64,000 bases of DNA. Origin: an uncultured Eubacteriales bacterium (lineage in GTDB: Bacteria > Bacillota > Clostridia > Peptostreptococcales > Anaerovoracaceae). Positions 1-7,212 of this stretch are shown here, in pieces. Within the stretch, counting starts at the first letter, position 1. Each line of letters opens with the position of its first letter. The notes under the pieces are model-generated. The model had not been told where the DNA came from and searched no databases. It saw nothing but the letters and a program-made list of their open reading frames with translations. A program made the position numbers and the translations under genes. Where the stretch lies: contig UQXL01000007.1 of NCBI GenBank assembly GCA_900545135.1, positions 1-64,000 on the forward strand, given 5' to 3'.

Positions 1-172
1 GCCAACATATTCTTATAAAAATGTTGGCAAATTTTCGGATATTATAAAAAATGTACAACATTTGCCCGGTTCAATAGGCAGTTCGATAAATTTCGACAGG
101 CTCAATCACAAGAAATGTTGCCAAAACTCAAGCAAAACAAAGAATTGTACAACATTTGCCATAATATTACAA
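1..172. repeat. Phased ATGTTG/CAACAT array, copy A
   Basis: Half-sites alternate in orientation: GCCAACAT at 1-8, ATGTTGGC at 21-28, TGTACAACAT at 52-61, ATGTTGCC at 115-122 and TGTACAACAT at 146-155. Steps between matching points of the half-sites are about 22, 31, 63 and 31 bases, close to whole DNA turns. The same order and spacing recur at 24,854-25,009, with sequence similarity outside the half-sites too (for example ATAAT-TTACAA after the last half-site). Copy B lies directly upstream of a leftward gene, so a leftward gene starting some 50 bases left of this window is inferred here. Function is unknown; operator clusters fit best. Confidence 0.75.
144..172 (-). promoter_or_regulatory. 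Predicted leftward promoter inside array copy A
   Basis: On the minus strand TTGTAA (167-172) and TACAAT (144-149) are separated by exactly 17 bases, a good sigma-A layout. The -10 overlaps the TGTACAACAT half-site. The same promoter with the same 17-base spacer occurs in copy B at 24,998-25,026. The conserved overlap suggests that whatever binds the half-sites controls this promoter. Confidence 0.55.
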
Positions 173-233
173 ATGCCGTAGTGTTGCAAGCATCGGTATT
201 ACAAACACAGCGTTATTACAGCCTTTGTAGTAT

Positions 234-283
234 AATGAACCCAACATCTTATTGTTCGACGTTGCCGTAAGGTGGGGTTCATT
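234..283 (+). other. Stem-loop in the leader region of the cob operon
   Basis: AATGAACCC at 234-242 pairs perfectly with GGGTTCATT at 275-283, enclosing CAAC and GTTG segments that can pair with each other. No T-run follows, so it is not an evident terminator. A related TATAATG block recurs at 312-318 where the 80-base direct repeats begin. It may be part of a structured leader; I could not match it to a known riboswitch class. Confidence 0.4.
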
Positions 284-314
284 GAGTCACTTTGACGGAC
301 TTTCGTTGTGGTAT

Positions 315-474
315 AATGTCCGCAAGGAATTATATCGGCTGTGCCGCAATGAGGCGGCCATTTAAACGCCGTCTGGCTGACCGGAGGGCGTTAGAATGTC
401 CGCAGAAGATTATATCGGCTCCGCCGAGAGGAAGCGGCCATTGAAACGCCCTTTGCCTGACTGGATGGCATTAT
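315..474 (+). repeat. Two tandem 80-base structured direct repeats
   Basis: Copies begin with AATGTCCGCA at 315 and 395 and share a TTATATCGGCT block, a short hairpin with CCGC/GCGG arms, GGCCATT-AAACGCC and a CTGAC-GGA-GGC block. The CCGC/GCGG hairpin arms are kept while the loops differ, which hints at selected secondary structure. Position 230-390 bases upstream of the cob operon suggests leader RNA or a repeat element. No coding frame is evident. Confidence 0.55.
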
Positions 475-511
475 ATTTGGAACAACCAATGGCTCGCTGC
501 TTTGCTTTCAT

Positions 512-630
512 GGAATCAAAATAACCCGCCGCCTTCGGAGCGCTTGGCTCGCAGCTAAAGTGGCTCGGTTCTCAGATTGCGTGTTCTGCGGCAGGGAAAT
601 CGCCACCAGGTTCAGACAGATTTTGATTCC
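512..630 (+). other. Region closed by a perfect 11-bp stem upstream of the cob operon
   Basis: GGAATCAAAAT at 512-522 is the exact reverse complement of ATTTTGATTCC at 620-630, enclosing about 97 bases rich in GC and repeated GGCTCG words. The arrangement could be a folded leader RNA ending about 75 bases before the first operon gene. The conserved B12-box and GCCACTG core of cobalamin riboswitches were not found on either strand, so no riboswitch class is assigned. Confidence 0.4.
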
Positions 631-706
631 CAGCTGAAAGCATGCGCGTGCAGTTTTATCTTGAGCGCCGCAACACATTTGCAACACATTTTAAGAGAGA
701 TTTTTT

Positions 707-1483
707 ATGCTTGATCTAACAGACAGATTATATGTCGCTACTTTTCAGGACAATTGCATAAACGTCATCAGAGAATATGGCCTTAACATTGAGTACAACC
801 ATACATGCATATCGGATGACCTCGATGAAGATAAGCGCGAGCTGCTGCTTTCAGCCATGCGCAGAGATTTCAGCGCTTCCGGTGCGAAAACCGCTGTCTT
901 GCACGGTCCCTTCACCGAGATATGCCCTGCCGCTATAGATGCAAGAGCCAGGCAGATGGGCCGGCAGCGGCTTGAAGAAGCTTTTCAGGTCTGTCAGAGT
1001 CTCGGCGTAAATCGCATGGTCGTGCATACGGGCTGGATTCCTTTTATATATTTTAAGGATTGGCAGGCAGAGAAAAGCGCCTTGTTCTGGGAAGATTTCA
1101 TGAAAGACAAACCTGCTGGATTTACACTTCTTGTGGAAAACGTTCTGGAAGACGAGCCTTTCATGCTCGGCGACATGATGAAAAAAATAAATGACCCGCG
1201 CATAAAATTGTGCCTCGATACGGGCCACGCCAACGCCATGACTCGCAAAGACATCTCTGTAGATAAATGGATACGCCATCTTGGTCTTCATATAGGGCAC
1301 TTCCATCTCCACAACAATTACGGAGACCGCGACAGCCACGGAACCTTTTGCGATGGTTCTTTAGATATGGAAAACATTTTTTCCGCCATAGAAAAGCACT
1401 GCGCCGATGACGTCACTTTCACAATAGAAGCCCGGGACTGCGGCTCCTGCGCAGAGTGGCTGAAGGCGCGCGGATATATATAG
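707..1483 (+). CDS. Sugar-phosphate isomerase/epimerase family TIM-barrel protein
   Basis: A 258-residue protein of the xylose-isomerase-like / AP-endonuclease-2 TIM-barrel superfamily. Visible barrel motifs are HGPF near residue 65, VVHTGW near 105, LLVENV near 140, CLDTGHAN near 168, HFHLHNN near 198 and a final FTIEARD near 240; His, Glu and Asp in these strands are the usual divalent-metal ligands. It heads the cobamide operon and ends 22 bases before cobT, with the cobT ribosome site GGAAAGGAG between them. A role in lower-ligand or ribazole metabolism is suggested only by position; the substrate cannot be read from the sequence. Confidence 0.75.
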   Translation: MLDLTDRLYVATFQDNCINVIREYGLNIEYNHTCISDDLDEDKRELLLSAMRRDFSASGAKTAVLHGPFTEICPAAIDARARQMGRQRLEEAFQVCQSLGVNRMVVHTGWIPFIYFKDWQAEKSALFWEDFMKDKPAGFTLLVENVLEDEPFMLGDMMKKINDPRIKLCLDTGHANAMTRKDISVDKWIRHLGLHIGHFHLHNNYGDRDSHGTFCDGSLDMENIFSAIEKHCADDVTFTIEARDCGSCAEWLKARGYI

Positions 1484-1504
1484 ATTTCACGGAAAGGAGC
1501 CACA

Positions 1505-2644
1505 ATGGAAAAGCTTGAAAACCGCCTGAACGAAATTTTAAAATCAATCAACGAGAAGGGAATTCTCGACGAAGATGCAACAAAAGCCGCCAAAGCCCGT
1601 CAGAAAATCCTGGCAAAGCCCACCGGCGCACTCGGCAGGCTGGAAGATATTTCTGTGCAAATGGCAGGAATCACCGGCAAAGTAAAGAATTCAACTAACA
1701 AAAAAGCTATAATCATAATGTCCGCCGACAACGGCGTAACGGAAGAGGGAGTGGCCTCGGCTCCGCAGTCTGTGACCCTTTCCCAGACCATAAATTTCAC
1801 CAGAAGGCTGACAGGAGTAGGCTCGATGGCAAAGCATTTCGGCATAGATCTGCTGGTCATCGACGTAGGAGTCAAGCTTCCGATCCCGGAAAGTCTCTAT
1901 ATCGACTCCATGACGAAAAACGGCAGATTTACGCATAAAATCTATAATCACCGGTTAGCCGACGGAACCAGGAATTTGGCCAGGGAAGACGCGATGACAA
2001 AGGAGCAGGCTCTTTCAGCCCTTGCGTGCGGCATAGAAGCCGTAAAATCAGCAAGCATCTGCGGATACGACATCCTGGGAATCGGCGAAATGGGCATAGG
2101 CAACACCACCACCAGTTCCTGCGTGCTGGCTTCCCTGACAGGAGCTTCTGCCGCAGACGTGGTCGGCAGGGGCGGCGGACTCAACGACGAGGGACTGATG
2201 AAAAAAATCCGCATCGTAGAGAATGCCGCAGCAAAATGCAAAGGCTACGGCGTGATTGATATTCTCGCCAAGGTCGGCGGCTTCGATATATGCGCTATGA
2301 CAGGGGCTTTCCTCGGCGCGGCTTATTACAGGATTCCTGTGGTAATCGACGGATACATATCATCAGTGGCAGCCCTCGCCGCATGCCGTCTTGCTCCCAA
2401 CGCCGTCAATTTTATGTTCGGTTCGCATCTTTCAAAAGAGCAGGGCTATAAAACTGCAATGGAAGCCATAGGCATAAGTCCTTACTTCGATCTCGGCATG
2501 CGCCTCGGCGAAGGCAGCGGATGCCCTATAAGCTTTAATATAATCGAAACGGCCTGCGCTACGATGAACGGCATGGCGACCTTTGATGAGGGAGCCATAG
2601 ACGCCGATTATCTCAAGGAGGCCGAGAAAGGCAACTTTTTCTAA
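1505..2644 (+). CDS. cobT: Nicotinate-nucleotide:dimethylbenzimidazole phosphoribosyltransferase
   Basis: CobT activates the lower-ligand base of cobamides by moving phosphoribose from nicotinate mononucleotide onto dimethylbenzimidazole or a related base, giving alpha-ribazole phosphate. The 379 residues are slightly longer than the usual 350. Signature segments are KPTGALGRLE near residue 38, SADNGVTEEGV near 73, GEMGIGNTTTSS near 196, GRGGGLNDEGL near 220, FGSHLSKEQGY near 305 and LGEGSGCP near 338, which holds the catalytic Glu. The TAA stop shares a base with the cobU start, indicating coupled translation. The neighbours complete nucleotide-loop assembly. Cytosolic. Confidence 0.97.
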   Translation: MEKLENRLNEILKSINEKGILDEDATKAAKARQKILAKPTGALGRLEDISVQMAGITGKVKNSTNKKAIIIMSADNGVTEEGVASAPQSVTLSQTINFTRRLTGVGSMAKHFGIDLLVIDVGVKLPIPESLYIDSMTKNGRFTHKIYNHRLADGTRNLAREDAMTKEQALSALACGIEAVKSASICGYDILGIGEMGIGNTTTSSCVLASLTGASAADVVGRGGGLNDEGLMKKIRIVENAAAKCKGYGVIDILAKVGGFDICAMTGAFLGAAYYRIPVVIDGYISSVAALAACRLAPNAVNFMFGSHLSKEQGYKTAMEAIGISPYFDLGMRLGEGSGCPISFNIIETACATMNGMATFDEGAIDADYLKEAEKGNFF

Positions 2645-3198
2645 TGAATATATTCATCAGCGGCGGCTGCAAAAATGGCAAATCATATTACGCCCAGAAG
2701 CTGGCTCGGGATATGGCTGCGAAAGCCGGACTGCCCTTATATTACCTGGCGACCATGATTCCAAAAGACGGTGAAGACAGAGCCAGAATAAAACGCCATC
2801 TGTCCGAACGGGACGGCTGGGGTTTCGACACCATAGAGCAGGGAACAGATATATGCAAGTGCCTCAGCGGAGGGAAAACGCTATCAGGCAAAGCTGTTGA
2901 TTCCAGGGGAGTCTTTCTGCTGGACAGCGTAACGGCTTTGCTTTCCAATGAGATGTTTTTGAGCGACGGAACTTTCGTCCCTGACGCACCTGCCAAAGTG
3001 GCCGGTGATTTGACAAGATTCTGCAGGCTTACCGGAAACACGGTTTTTGTTTCCGACTACATATATTCAGACGCTTCGCCTTATGATGAGCTTACTGAAA
3101 GCTACAGGCGCGGCCTGGCGTTCATAGACAGGACGCTGGCCGGGATATGCGGTCAGGTGACCGAAGTTTCATTCGGATTTGTACAAAACTATAAGTAG
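2644..3198 (+). CDS. cobU: Adenosylcobinamide kinase / adenosylcobinamide-phosphate guanylyltransferase
   Basis: A 184-residue bifunctional CobU enzyme that phosphorylates adenosylcobinamide and then attaches GMP. The N-terminal P-loop reads GGCKNGKS (residues 7-14). The family segment YLATMIPKDGEDRARIKRH around residues 34-53 carries the conserved Arg and guanylated His region, and LLDSVTALLSNEMF near 93 is the Walker B part. The start overlaps the cobT stop by one base. A ribosome site precedes cobS, which begins 8 bases after this gene. Cytosolic partner of CobT and CobS. Confidence 0.93.
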   Translation: MNIFISGGCKNGKSYYAQKLARDMAAKAGLPLYYLATMIPKDGEDRARIKRHLSERDGWGFDTIEQGTDICKCLSGGKTLSGKAVDSRGVFLLDSVTALLSNEMFLSDGTFVPDAPAKVAGDLTRFCRLTGNTVFVSDYIYSDASPYDELTESYRRGLAFIDRTLAGICGQVTEVSFGFVQNYK

Positions 3199-3206
3199 GG
3201 GGTTAT

Positions 3207-3974
3207 ATGAAATTATTAACTGGATTTTTAATGGCATGGGGAAACTTTCTCGTACTTCCATGCCCCAAAAAAATGTGGGACAATGATCTGAAAAATTACA
3301 TGCTGGGCTTTCTGCCGACCATGGGCTTCATCGTCGGAGGATTATGGGCAGGCTTATGCATCCTGCTGGTGTGGCTGGGAACGCCTTTCTTTGTACTCTC
3401 TTTCATGCTGGCTTTTCTGCTCCCGGCTCTGTGCGGTTTTATGCACTTTGACGGATTCATGGACTGCACCGACGCCATTTCTTCCCGCAGAGACCTAGAG
3501 GAAAAACAGCGTATATTAAAGGACTCGAACTGCGGAGCCTTTGCTGTAATAGGCGCTGTATTTATGGTTCTGGCATATTTCTGCTGTTTAACCACCTCCC
3601 TGAGCGCCGGCATGGATTTTATTGATTTATGGCTCATTCCTGTGGTCAGCAGATCTGTTGCCGGATTGTTCGTTCTCCTTGGCAAACCTATAGGGCACAG
3701 CCAGTATGCAGAGGGCGGCGGTGCGGAAAATAAAAAGCAAAAGAAAAAGGCTGCTGCCGCAATATTGATTCAACTGATAATTTTCTGCTGTGCCGGACTT
3801 CCGGTCGCCGCATCAATAGAAGCTACGCTGCTTGTCATCGGTCTGACAGCTGTTTCCACGCTGCTTTCCATCGTACTAGCTAAAAGAGCACTGGGAGGCA
3901 TGAGCGGCGACATCGCCTGTTTTGGAATCGTCTGGGGAGAACTGGCAGGAATCTTCGCCATGCTGCTGATGTAA
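3207..3974 (+). CDS. cobS: Adenosylcobinamide-GDP ribazoletransferase (cobalamin synthase)
   Basis: CobS joins adenosylcobinamide-GDP and alpha-ribazole (or its phosphate), the last step of cobamide assembly, in the cytoplasmic membrane. The 255-residue protein has about six hydrophobic segments and the family motif HFDGFMDCTDA near residue 79, followed by SSRRDLEEKQRILKDSNCGA, the Mg/substrate-binding region. The C-terminal GGMSGDIACFG is also typical. A charged KNKKQKKKAAA loop interrupts the hydrophobic segments near residue 175. It lies 8 bases after cobU, in the expected order. Confidence 0.95.
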   Translation: MKLLTGFLMAWGNFLVLPCPKKMWDNDLKNYMLGFLPTMGFIVGGLWAGLCILLVWLGTPFFVLSFMLAFLLPALCGFMHFDGFMDCTDAISSRRDLEEKQRILKDSNCGAFAVIGAVFMVLAYFCCLTTSLSAGMDFIDLWLIPVVSRSVAGLFVLLGKPIGHSQYAEGGGAENKKQKKKAAAAILIQLIIFCCAGLPVAASIEATLLVIGLTAVSTLLSIVLAKRALGGMSGDIACFGIVWGELAGIFAMLLM

Positions 3975-4007
3975 GCTTTCTGCCGGGCGGTCGAAATCAG
4001 ACACGAT

Positions 4008-4065
4008 GAGGCAAGACCAGGCAAAAGGAGACAAGATGAGGCAAAGGGAGGCAAGACCAGGCAAA
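4008..4065 (+). repeat. 40-base tandem duplication between cobS and the CobU-like gene
   Basis: GAGGCAAGACCAGGCAAA occurs at 4008-4025 and again at 4048-4065, a 40-base period, with GATGAGGCAA also duplicated. The purine-rich units contain several GGAG/GGAGG-like words next to the following start codon. It looks like a recent slippage duplication and resembles other roughly 40-base duplications in this window. Confidence 0.7.
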
Positions 4066-4075
4066 GGAGTGCAAG

Positions 4076-4453
4076 ATGATTTTAATTTTCGGAGGGGCGT
4101 ATCAGGGAAAGCTTGATTTTGCCAAAGAAAAATTCAATATTTCAGACGAAGAGGTTTTTGAATGTACAGAGACAGGGGAACTGGATTTTTCCAAGCGAGT
4201 GATATATAGCGCGGAGCTTTTCTTTCTCAAATGTGTAAATGAAAATATCGAAGCAGCGGATTTTCTGCGCGAAAAAATCGACCAGCTGCGGGACAAAATC
4301 ATCATTGTCTGCGATATTTCTCAGGGAATAGTCCCCATGGAGCCCGTTCACAGAGCCTGGCGCGAAGCGTGCGGCCGGGCAATGATGTATCTGGCAGGAG
4401 AGGCAGACGAAGTATACAGGGTTTTCTGCGGCCTGGGCCAAAGAATAAAATAA
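4076..4453 (+). CDS. Second, short CobU-like P-loop protein
   Basis: A 125-residue protein starting MILIFGGAYQGK, a P-loop-like GGAYQGKLDFA segment, and ending with DISQGIVPMEPVHRAWREA and LAGEADEVYRVFCGL. The last two blocks match the C-terminal half of CobU-type kinases (D-G-GVVP, WRE, LA-AD-V-V-G). It lacks the middle segment with the guanylylated His seen in the full CobU upstream. Operon position between cobS and the CobC-like phosphatase supports a cobamide role, either a dedicated kinase half or a divergent paralogue. Homology is fairly clear; activity is not. Confidence 0.7.
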   Translation: MILIFGGAYQGKLDFAKEKFNISDEEVFECTETGELDFSKRVIYSAELFFLKCVNENIEAADFLREKIDQLRDKIIIVCDISQGIVPMEPVHRAWREACGRAMMYLAGEADEVYRVFCGLGQRIK

Positions 4454-4466
4454 AAAGGAGACTTTC

Positions 4467-5150
4467 ATGAAAAAATCTTGCATACATTTCATAAGACACG
4501 GCATCACCGAGGGCATCGTCAACAGATGGTACTACGGCGAAACTGATTTGCCGCTTATAGATGAGGGAATTCTTCAGCTCAACAAATTCAGAGATGAGGG
4601 AATCTATCCGTCTTCTGAAAGTGCCGCCTGCTATACTTCCGGCATGCTGAGGGCAAACCAGACTTTTGAGGTTCTTTTCGGCCACAGTAACTATCAGGTG
4701 ATAAGCGATCTTAGAGAAATGAACTTCGGCTCGTGGGAATGCAAAACTTTCGACGAGCTGAAAGCCTTGGAGGGATTCGATCTCTGGATCAACGACAAGT
4801 CCGGAACATTTACGTTTCCCGGAGGAGATTCTTCGGTCAGCTTTCAGGAGAGGGTCTCGAAGGGGCTTGATGAGCTTTTGAAAAGGCATTTTCTGCGCGG
4901 CTGTCCGGCGAGGGTCACAGAAGATTCCGAAGATGCAGGGAACCCCGAAGATGCAGGAAAACCCGAAGACGCGGAAGAGCGCGAAGAGAACTCGGCCATC
5001 GTCGTCTGCCACGGCGGTGTTATCGCTTCCTGCATGTGCATGCTGCTGGGCGAGCCGACGAAAGCTTTCTGGGACTGGATACCGGGGCCGGGCAGAGGCT
5101 ACACCGTATATTTTGAGGGAGAAAAGGCCAGCGGATATGAGAAGATTTGA
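4467..5150 (+). CDS. cobC: Histidine phosphatase, probable alpha-ribazole phosphatase
   Basis: A 227-residue histidine-phosphatase-superfamily protein. The catalytic motif HFIRHGITEG lies at residues 7-16 and the second catalytic His is in VVCHGGVIASC near 180. In a cobT/cobU/cobS operon the expected role is removal of phosphate from alpha-ribazole phosphate or adenosylcobalamin phosphate (CobC). Unusually, residues 152-172 are an acidic insertion of 18-base tandem repeats encoding PEDAGN/PEDAGK-type units. The last 14 bases overlap the next gene. The assignment to CobC rather than a general phosphatase rests on the neighbourhood. Confidence 0.85.
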   Translation: MKKSCIHFIRHGITEGIVNRWYYGETDLPLIDEGILQLNKFRDEGIYPSSESAACYTSGMLRANQTFEVLFGHSNYQVISDLREMNFGSWECKTFDELKALEGFDLWINDKSGTFTFPGGDSSVSFQERVSKGLDELLKRHFLRGCPARVTEDSEDAGNPEDAGKPEDAEEREENSAIVVCHGGVIASCMCMLLGEPTKAFWDWIPGPGRGYTVYFEGEKASGYEKI

Positions 5151-5544
5151 TACAAAAAAACTGATTATTTTCGTCAGCTGTATATGTTTTATAGCTCTTT
5201 TGTCAATAGTAATCTATGCTGCAGCCTCGCTGTATCCAAACGAGCTTTCCGGTACATACAGCGCCGGCAATGAGCCAATCGAAAGCAACATATACATCGC
5301 TTTCAGCCATGGCGAATATGTCGCCTATGATCAGAATGAAATTGTTCAATCGGGCACATACGAAAACATTAGTCTGAATGGAAAAAAGGATGTATACAAG
5401 CTGATTTCAGAAGACGAGTCTTCTAGCTATATTTTAAACCGTGGAAAAGAAATATATGTTTTGGGCCTTGATGGCAAAGAGTTTTCTGCCGAAAAAATCA
5501 GTAAAGAGCCTCTTCGCCTTGACCACGAAAATCATTCCGCCTGA
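5137..5544 (+). CDS. Small membrane-anchored protein of unknown function
   Basis: 135 residues starting MRRFDTKKLIIF. One strong membrane segment spans residues 9-31, followed by an exported domain of about 100 residues with beta-rich, lipocalin-like spacing (SGTYSAGNEP, SYILNRGKEIYVLGLDGKEF). The start used here overlaps the cobC-like gene by 14 bases; an upstream extension in the same frame would overlap cobC by over 200 bases and gives low-complexity protein, so it is rejected. No family is recognised. Last gene of the operon, before a strong terminator. Confidence 0.65.
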   Translation: MRRFDTKKLIIFVSCICFIALLSIVIYAAASLYPNELSGTYSAGNEPIESNIYIAFSHGEYVAYDQNEIVQSGTYENISLNGKKDVYKLISEDESSSYILNRGKEIYVLGLDGKEFSAEKISKEPLRLDHENHSA

Positions 5545-5582
5545 GTTAATAACCATAGACATAAAAGTCATAAAAGACATAA

Positions 5583-5625
5583 AAACAGTGAAGTCTATCT
5601 AAGGCTTCACTGTTTTATTTTATTC
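5583..5625. terminator. Bidirectional terminator between the cob operon and metQ
   Basis: AAAACAGTGAAG and GCTTCACTGTTTT form a 12-bp stem with a short loop, followed by TTTATTTTATT on the plus strand and an A-rich flank that serves as a T-run on the minus strand. It separates the convergent cob and met operons. Confidence 0.85.
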
Positions 5626-5696
5626 TATTCCGCGGAGGACTTTCTCCGTATTGAAATTGCTGTGAAAAATCATTCCTCCGCTATGGCGTTTATCCC

Positions 5697-6530
5697 TTAG
5701 AACAGAGGAACTACTGCTCCGCCGTAGGTTTTTTCCATGAATTCCTTGACTTCGTCTGAGCAGAGAGCGTTCATCAGAGCCTTTATCTTGTCGCTGCCTT
5801 CGTTGCCCTTAGCAACAGCGACTACGTTGGCATAAGCCTCAGCCGCCTCTGAATCATCAGCTTCTATAGCCAGAGCGTCTGAAAGATTGAGTCCGGCATC
5901 GATGGCGTAGTTACCGTTGATTACCGCCATGTCTACGGTTTCCAGAACTCTTGGCAGCTGAGCAGCTTCCATTTCGACGATTTCAATTCCCTTAGGGTTT
6001 TCTATTATGTCCAGCTTAGTTGCCAGGAAGCCGGCTTCCTGGTCCAGCTTTATAAGGCCCTCTGCTTCCAGAAGCTTGAGTGCTCTTCCCTCGTTGGTTC
6101 CGTCGTTAGGAACTGCGATTTCTGAACCCTCTTTAAGGTCGTCCAGGGATTTTGCTTTGCCTGCATAGAGAGCGAAAGGCTCGTAGTGAACGTTGCCGGC
6201 GCTTACAAGGTCAGTGCCGTTTTCTTCGTTATAGTTGTTCAGATAACTGATGTGCTGGAAATAGTTGGCGTCCAGATCGCCGGCGGTTACGCCTTTGTTA
6301 GGAAGAATGTAATCATTGTATTCTACGATTTCCAGAGTATAGCCCTCTTCCTCGAGGTTATCCTTGATAACTTCCAGAACTTCCGCATGAGGAGCAGGTG
6401 TTGCTCCTACCTTGATAACTTTGTCGTCTCCGCTTTTTGCGTCGTCTTCTCCGCCGCCGCAGCCTGTCAGCGCGAATGTAGCTGCAATTGTCAGCGCCAG
6501 AACTGCTGAAAAAACAATTTTCTTCTTCAT
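5697..6530 (-). CDS. metQ: Methionine ABC transporter substrate-binding lipoprotein
   Basis: A 277-residue NlpA/MetQ-family lipoprotein: basic start MKKKIVF, hydrophobic segment, lipobox LTGC near residue 22, then a low-complexity linker GGGEDDAKSGDD. Family motifs are KVGATPAPHAEVLE, DANYFQH and VPNDGTNEGRAL. The start at 6530 is preferred over an in-frame ATG 15 bases upstream because the AAGGAG ribosome site sits between the two. It delivers methionine to MetI/MetN at the membrane. Last gene of metN-metI-metQ, 22 bases after metI. Confidence 0.95.
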   Translation of the reverse strand: MKKKIVFSAVLALTIAATFALTGCGGGEDDAKSGDDKVIKVGATPAPHAEVLEVIKDNLEEEGYTLEIVEYNDYILPNKGVTAGDLDANYFQHISYLNNYNEENGTDLVSAGNVHYEPFALYAGKAKSLDDLKEGSEIAVPNDGTNEGRALKLLEAEGLIKLDQEAGFLATKLDIIENPKGIEIVEMEAAQLPRVLETVDMAVINGNYAIDAGLNLSDALAIEADDSEAAEAYANVVAVAKGNEGSDKIKALMNALCSDEVKEFMEKTYGGAVVPLF

Positions 6531-6552
6531 AGTTTTCTCCTTCATAATTATA

Positions 6553-7212
6553 TTATTTTAGTCTTTTATCAAGCTTTTTCGCCGCCATCATTCCGACTTC
6601 CTGGAAAATCTGAACGATTACGACGATGATAACGATAGTTATGAGCATTACCTCATTGTTGTAGCGGTAAAGTCCGTAGTTGGTCGCCACGGCTCCCAGT
6701 CCGCCGCCTCCTACGATACCTGCCATTGCCGAATAGCCAAGTATTGTCGTTATGGATATGGCCGCGCCGATCATCAGCGACGGCTTGGCTTCAGGCAGAA
6801 GCACCTTGTAGATTATCTGCCATGAGCTCGAACCCATGGACTGAGCTGCTTCTATTATTCCTCCGTCTATTTCGCTTAAGGATGATTCTACCATTCTTCC
6901 CACGAACGGAGCCGCTGAAACAACCAGCGGAACTATTACTGATGTCGGCCCTACCATCGTGCCTACGATTGCTTCGGTAAACGGCAGCATCCATATCATC
7001 AGTATCAGGAAAGGTATAGAACGGAAAATATTCACTATCACGCCCAATATCGTGTTGATGATTTTATTCGGGCAGATTCCGTTTTTGCTGGTGATGTTAA
7101 GTATCACGCCGACCGGGACTCCTATAGCATAGGATAAAATCATGGAGACGATGACCATGTACAGCGTTTCCACAAGGGATACGCCCATAAGTTCAACCAT
7201 TGCGCTATTCAA
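6553..7212 (-). CDS. metI: Methionine ABC transporter permease
   Basis: A 219-residue MetI-type permease with five to six membrane segments. The EAA loop appears as IEAAQSMGSSSWQIIYKVLLPEA near residues 137-160, the contact site for MetN, and ITTILGYSAMAGIVGGGGLG follows. Its first codons overlap the end of metN by eight bases, so translation is probably coupled. Family length and order (N-I-Q) are standard. Confidence 0.96.
   Translation of the reverse strand: MNSAMVELMGVSLVETLYMVIVSMILSYAIGVPVGVILNITSKNGICPNKIINTILGVIVNIFRSIPFLILMIWMLPFTEAIVGTMVGPTSVIVPLVVSAAPFVGRMVESSLSEIDGGIIEAAQSMGSSSWQIIYKVLLPEAKPSLMIGAAISITTILGYSAMAGIVGGGGLGAVATNYGLYRYNNEVMLITIVIIVVIVQIFQEVGMMAAKKLDKRLK

Noticed and set aside
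173..706. Cobalamin riboswitch ahead of the cob operon
   Set aside because: The position is right and the region is structured, but neither the B12-box nor the GCCACTG core was found on either strand.
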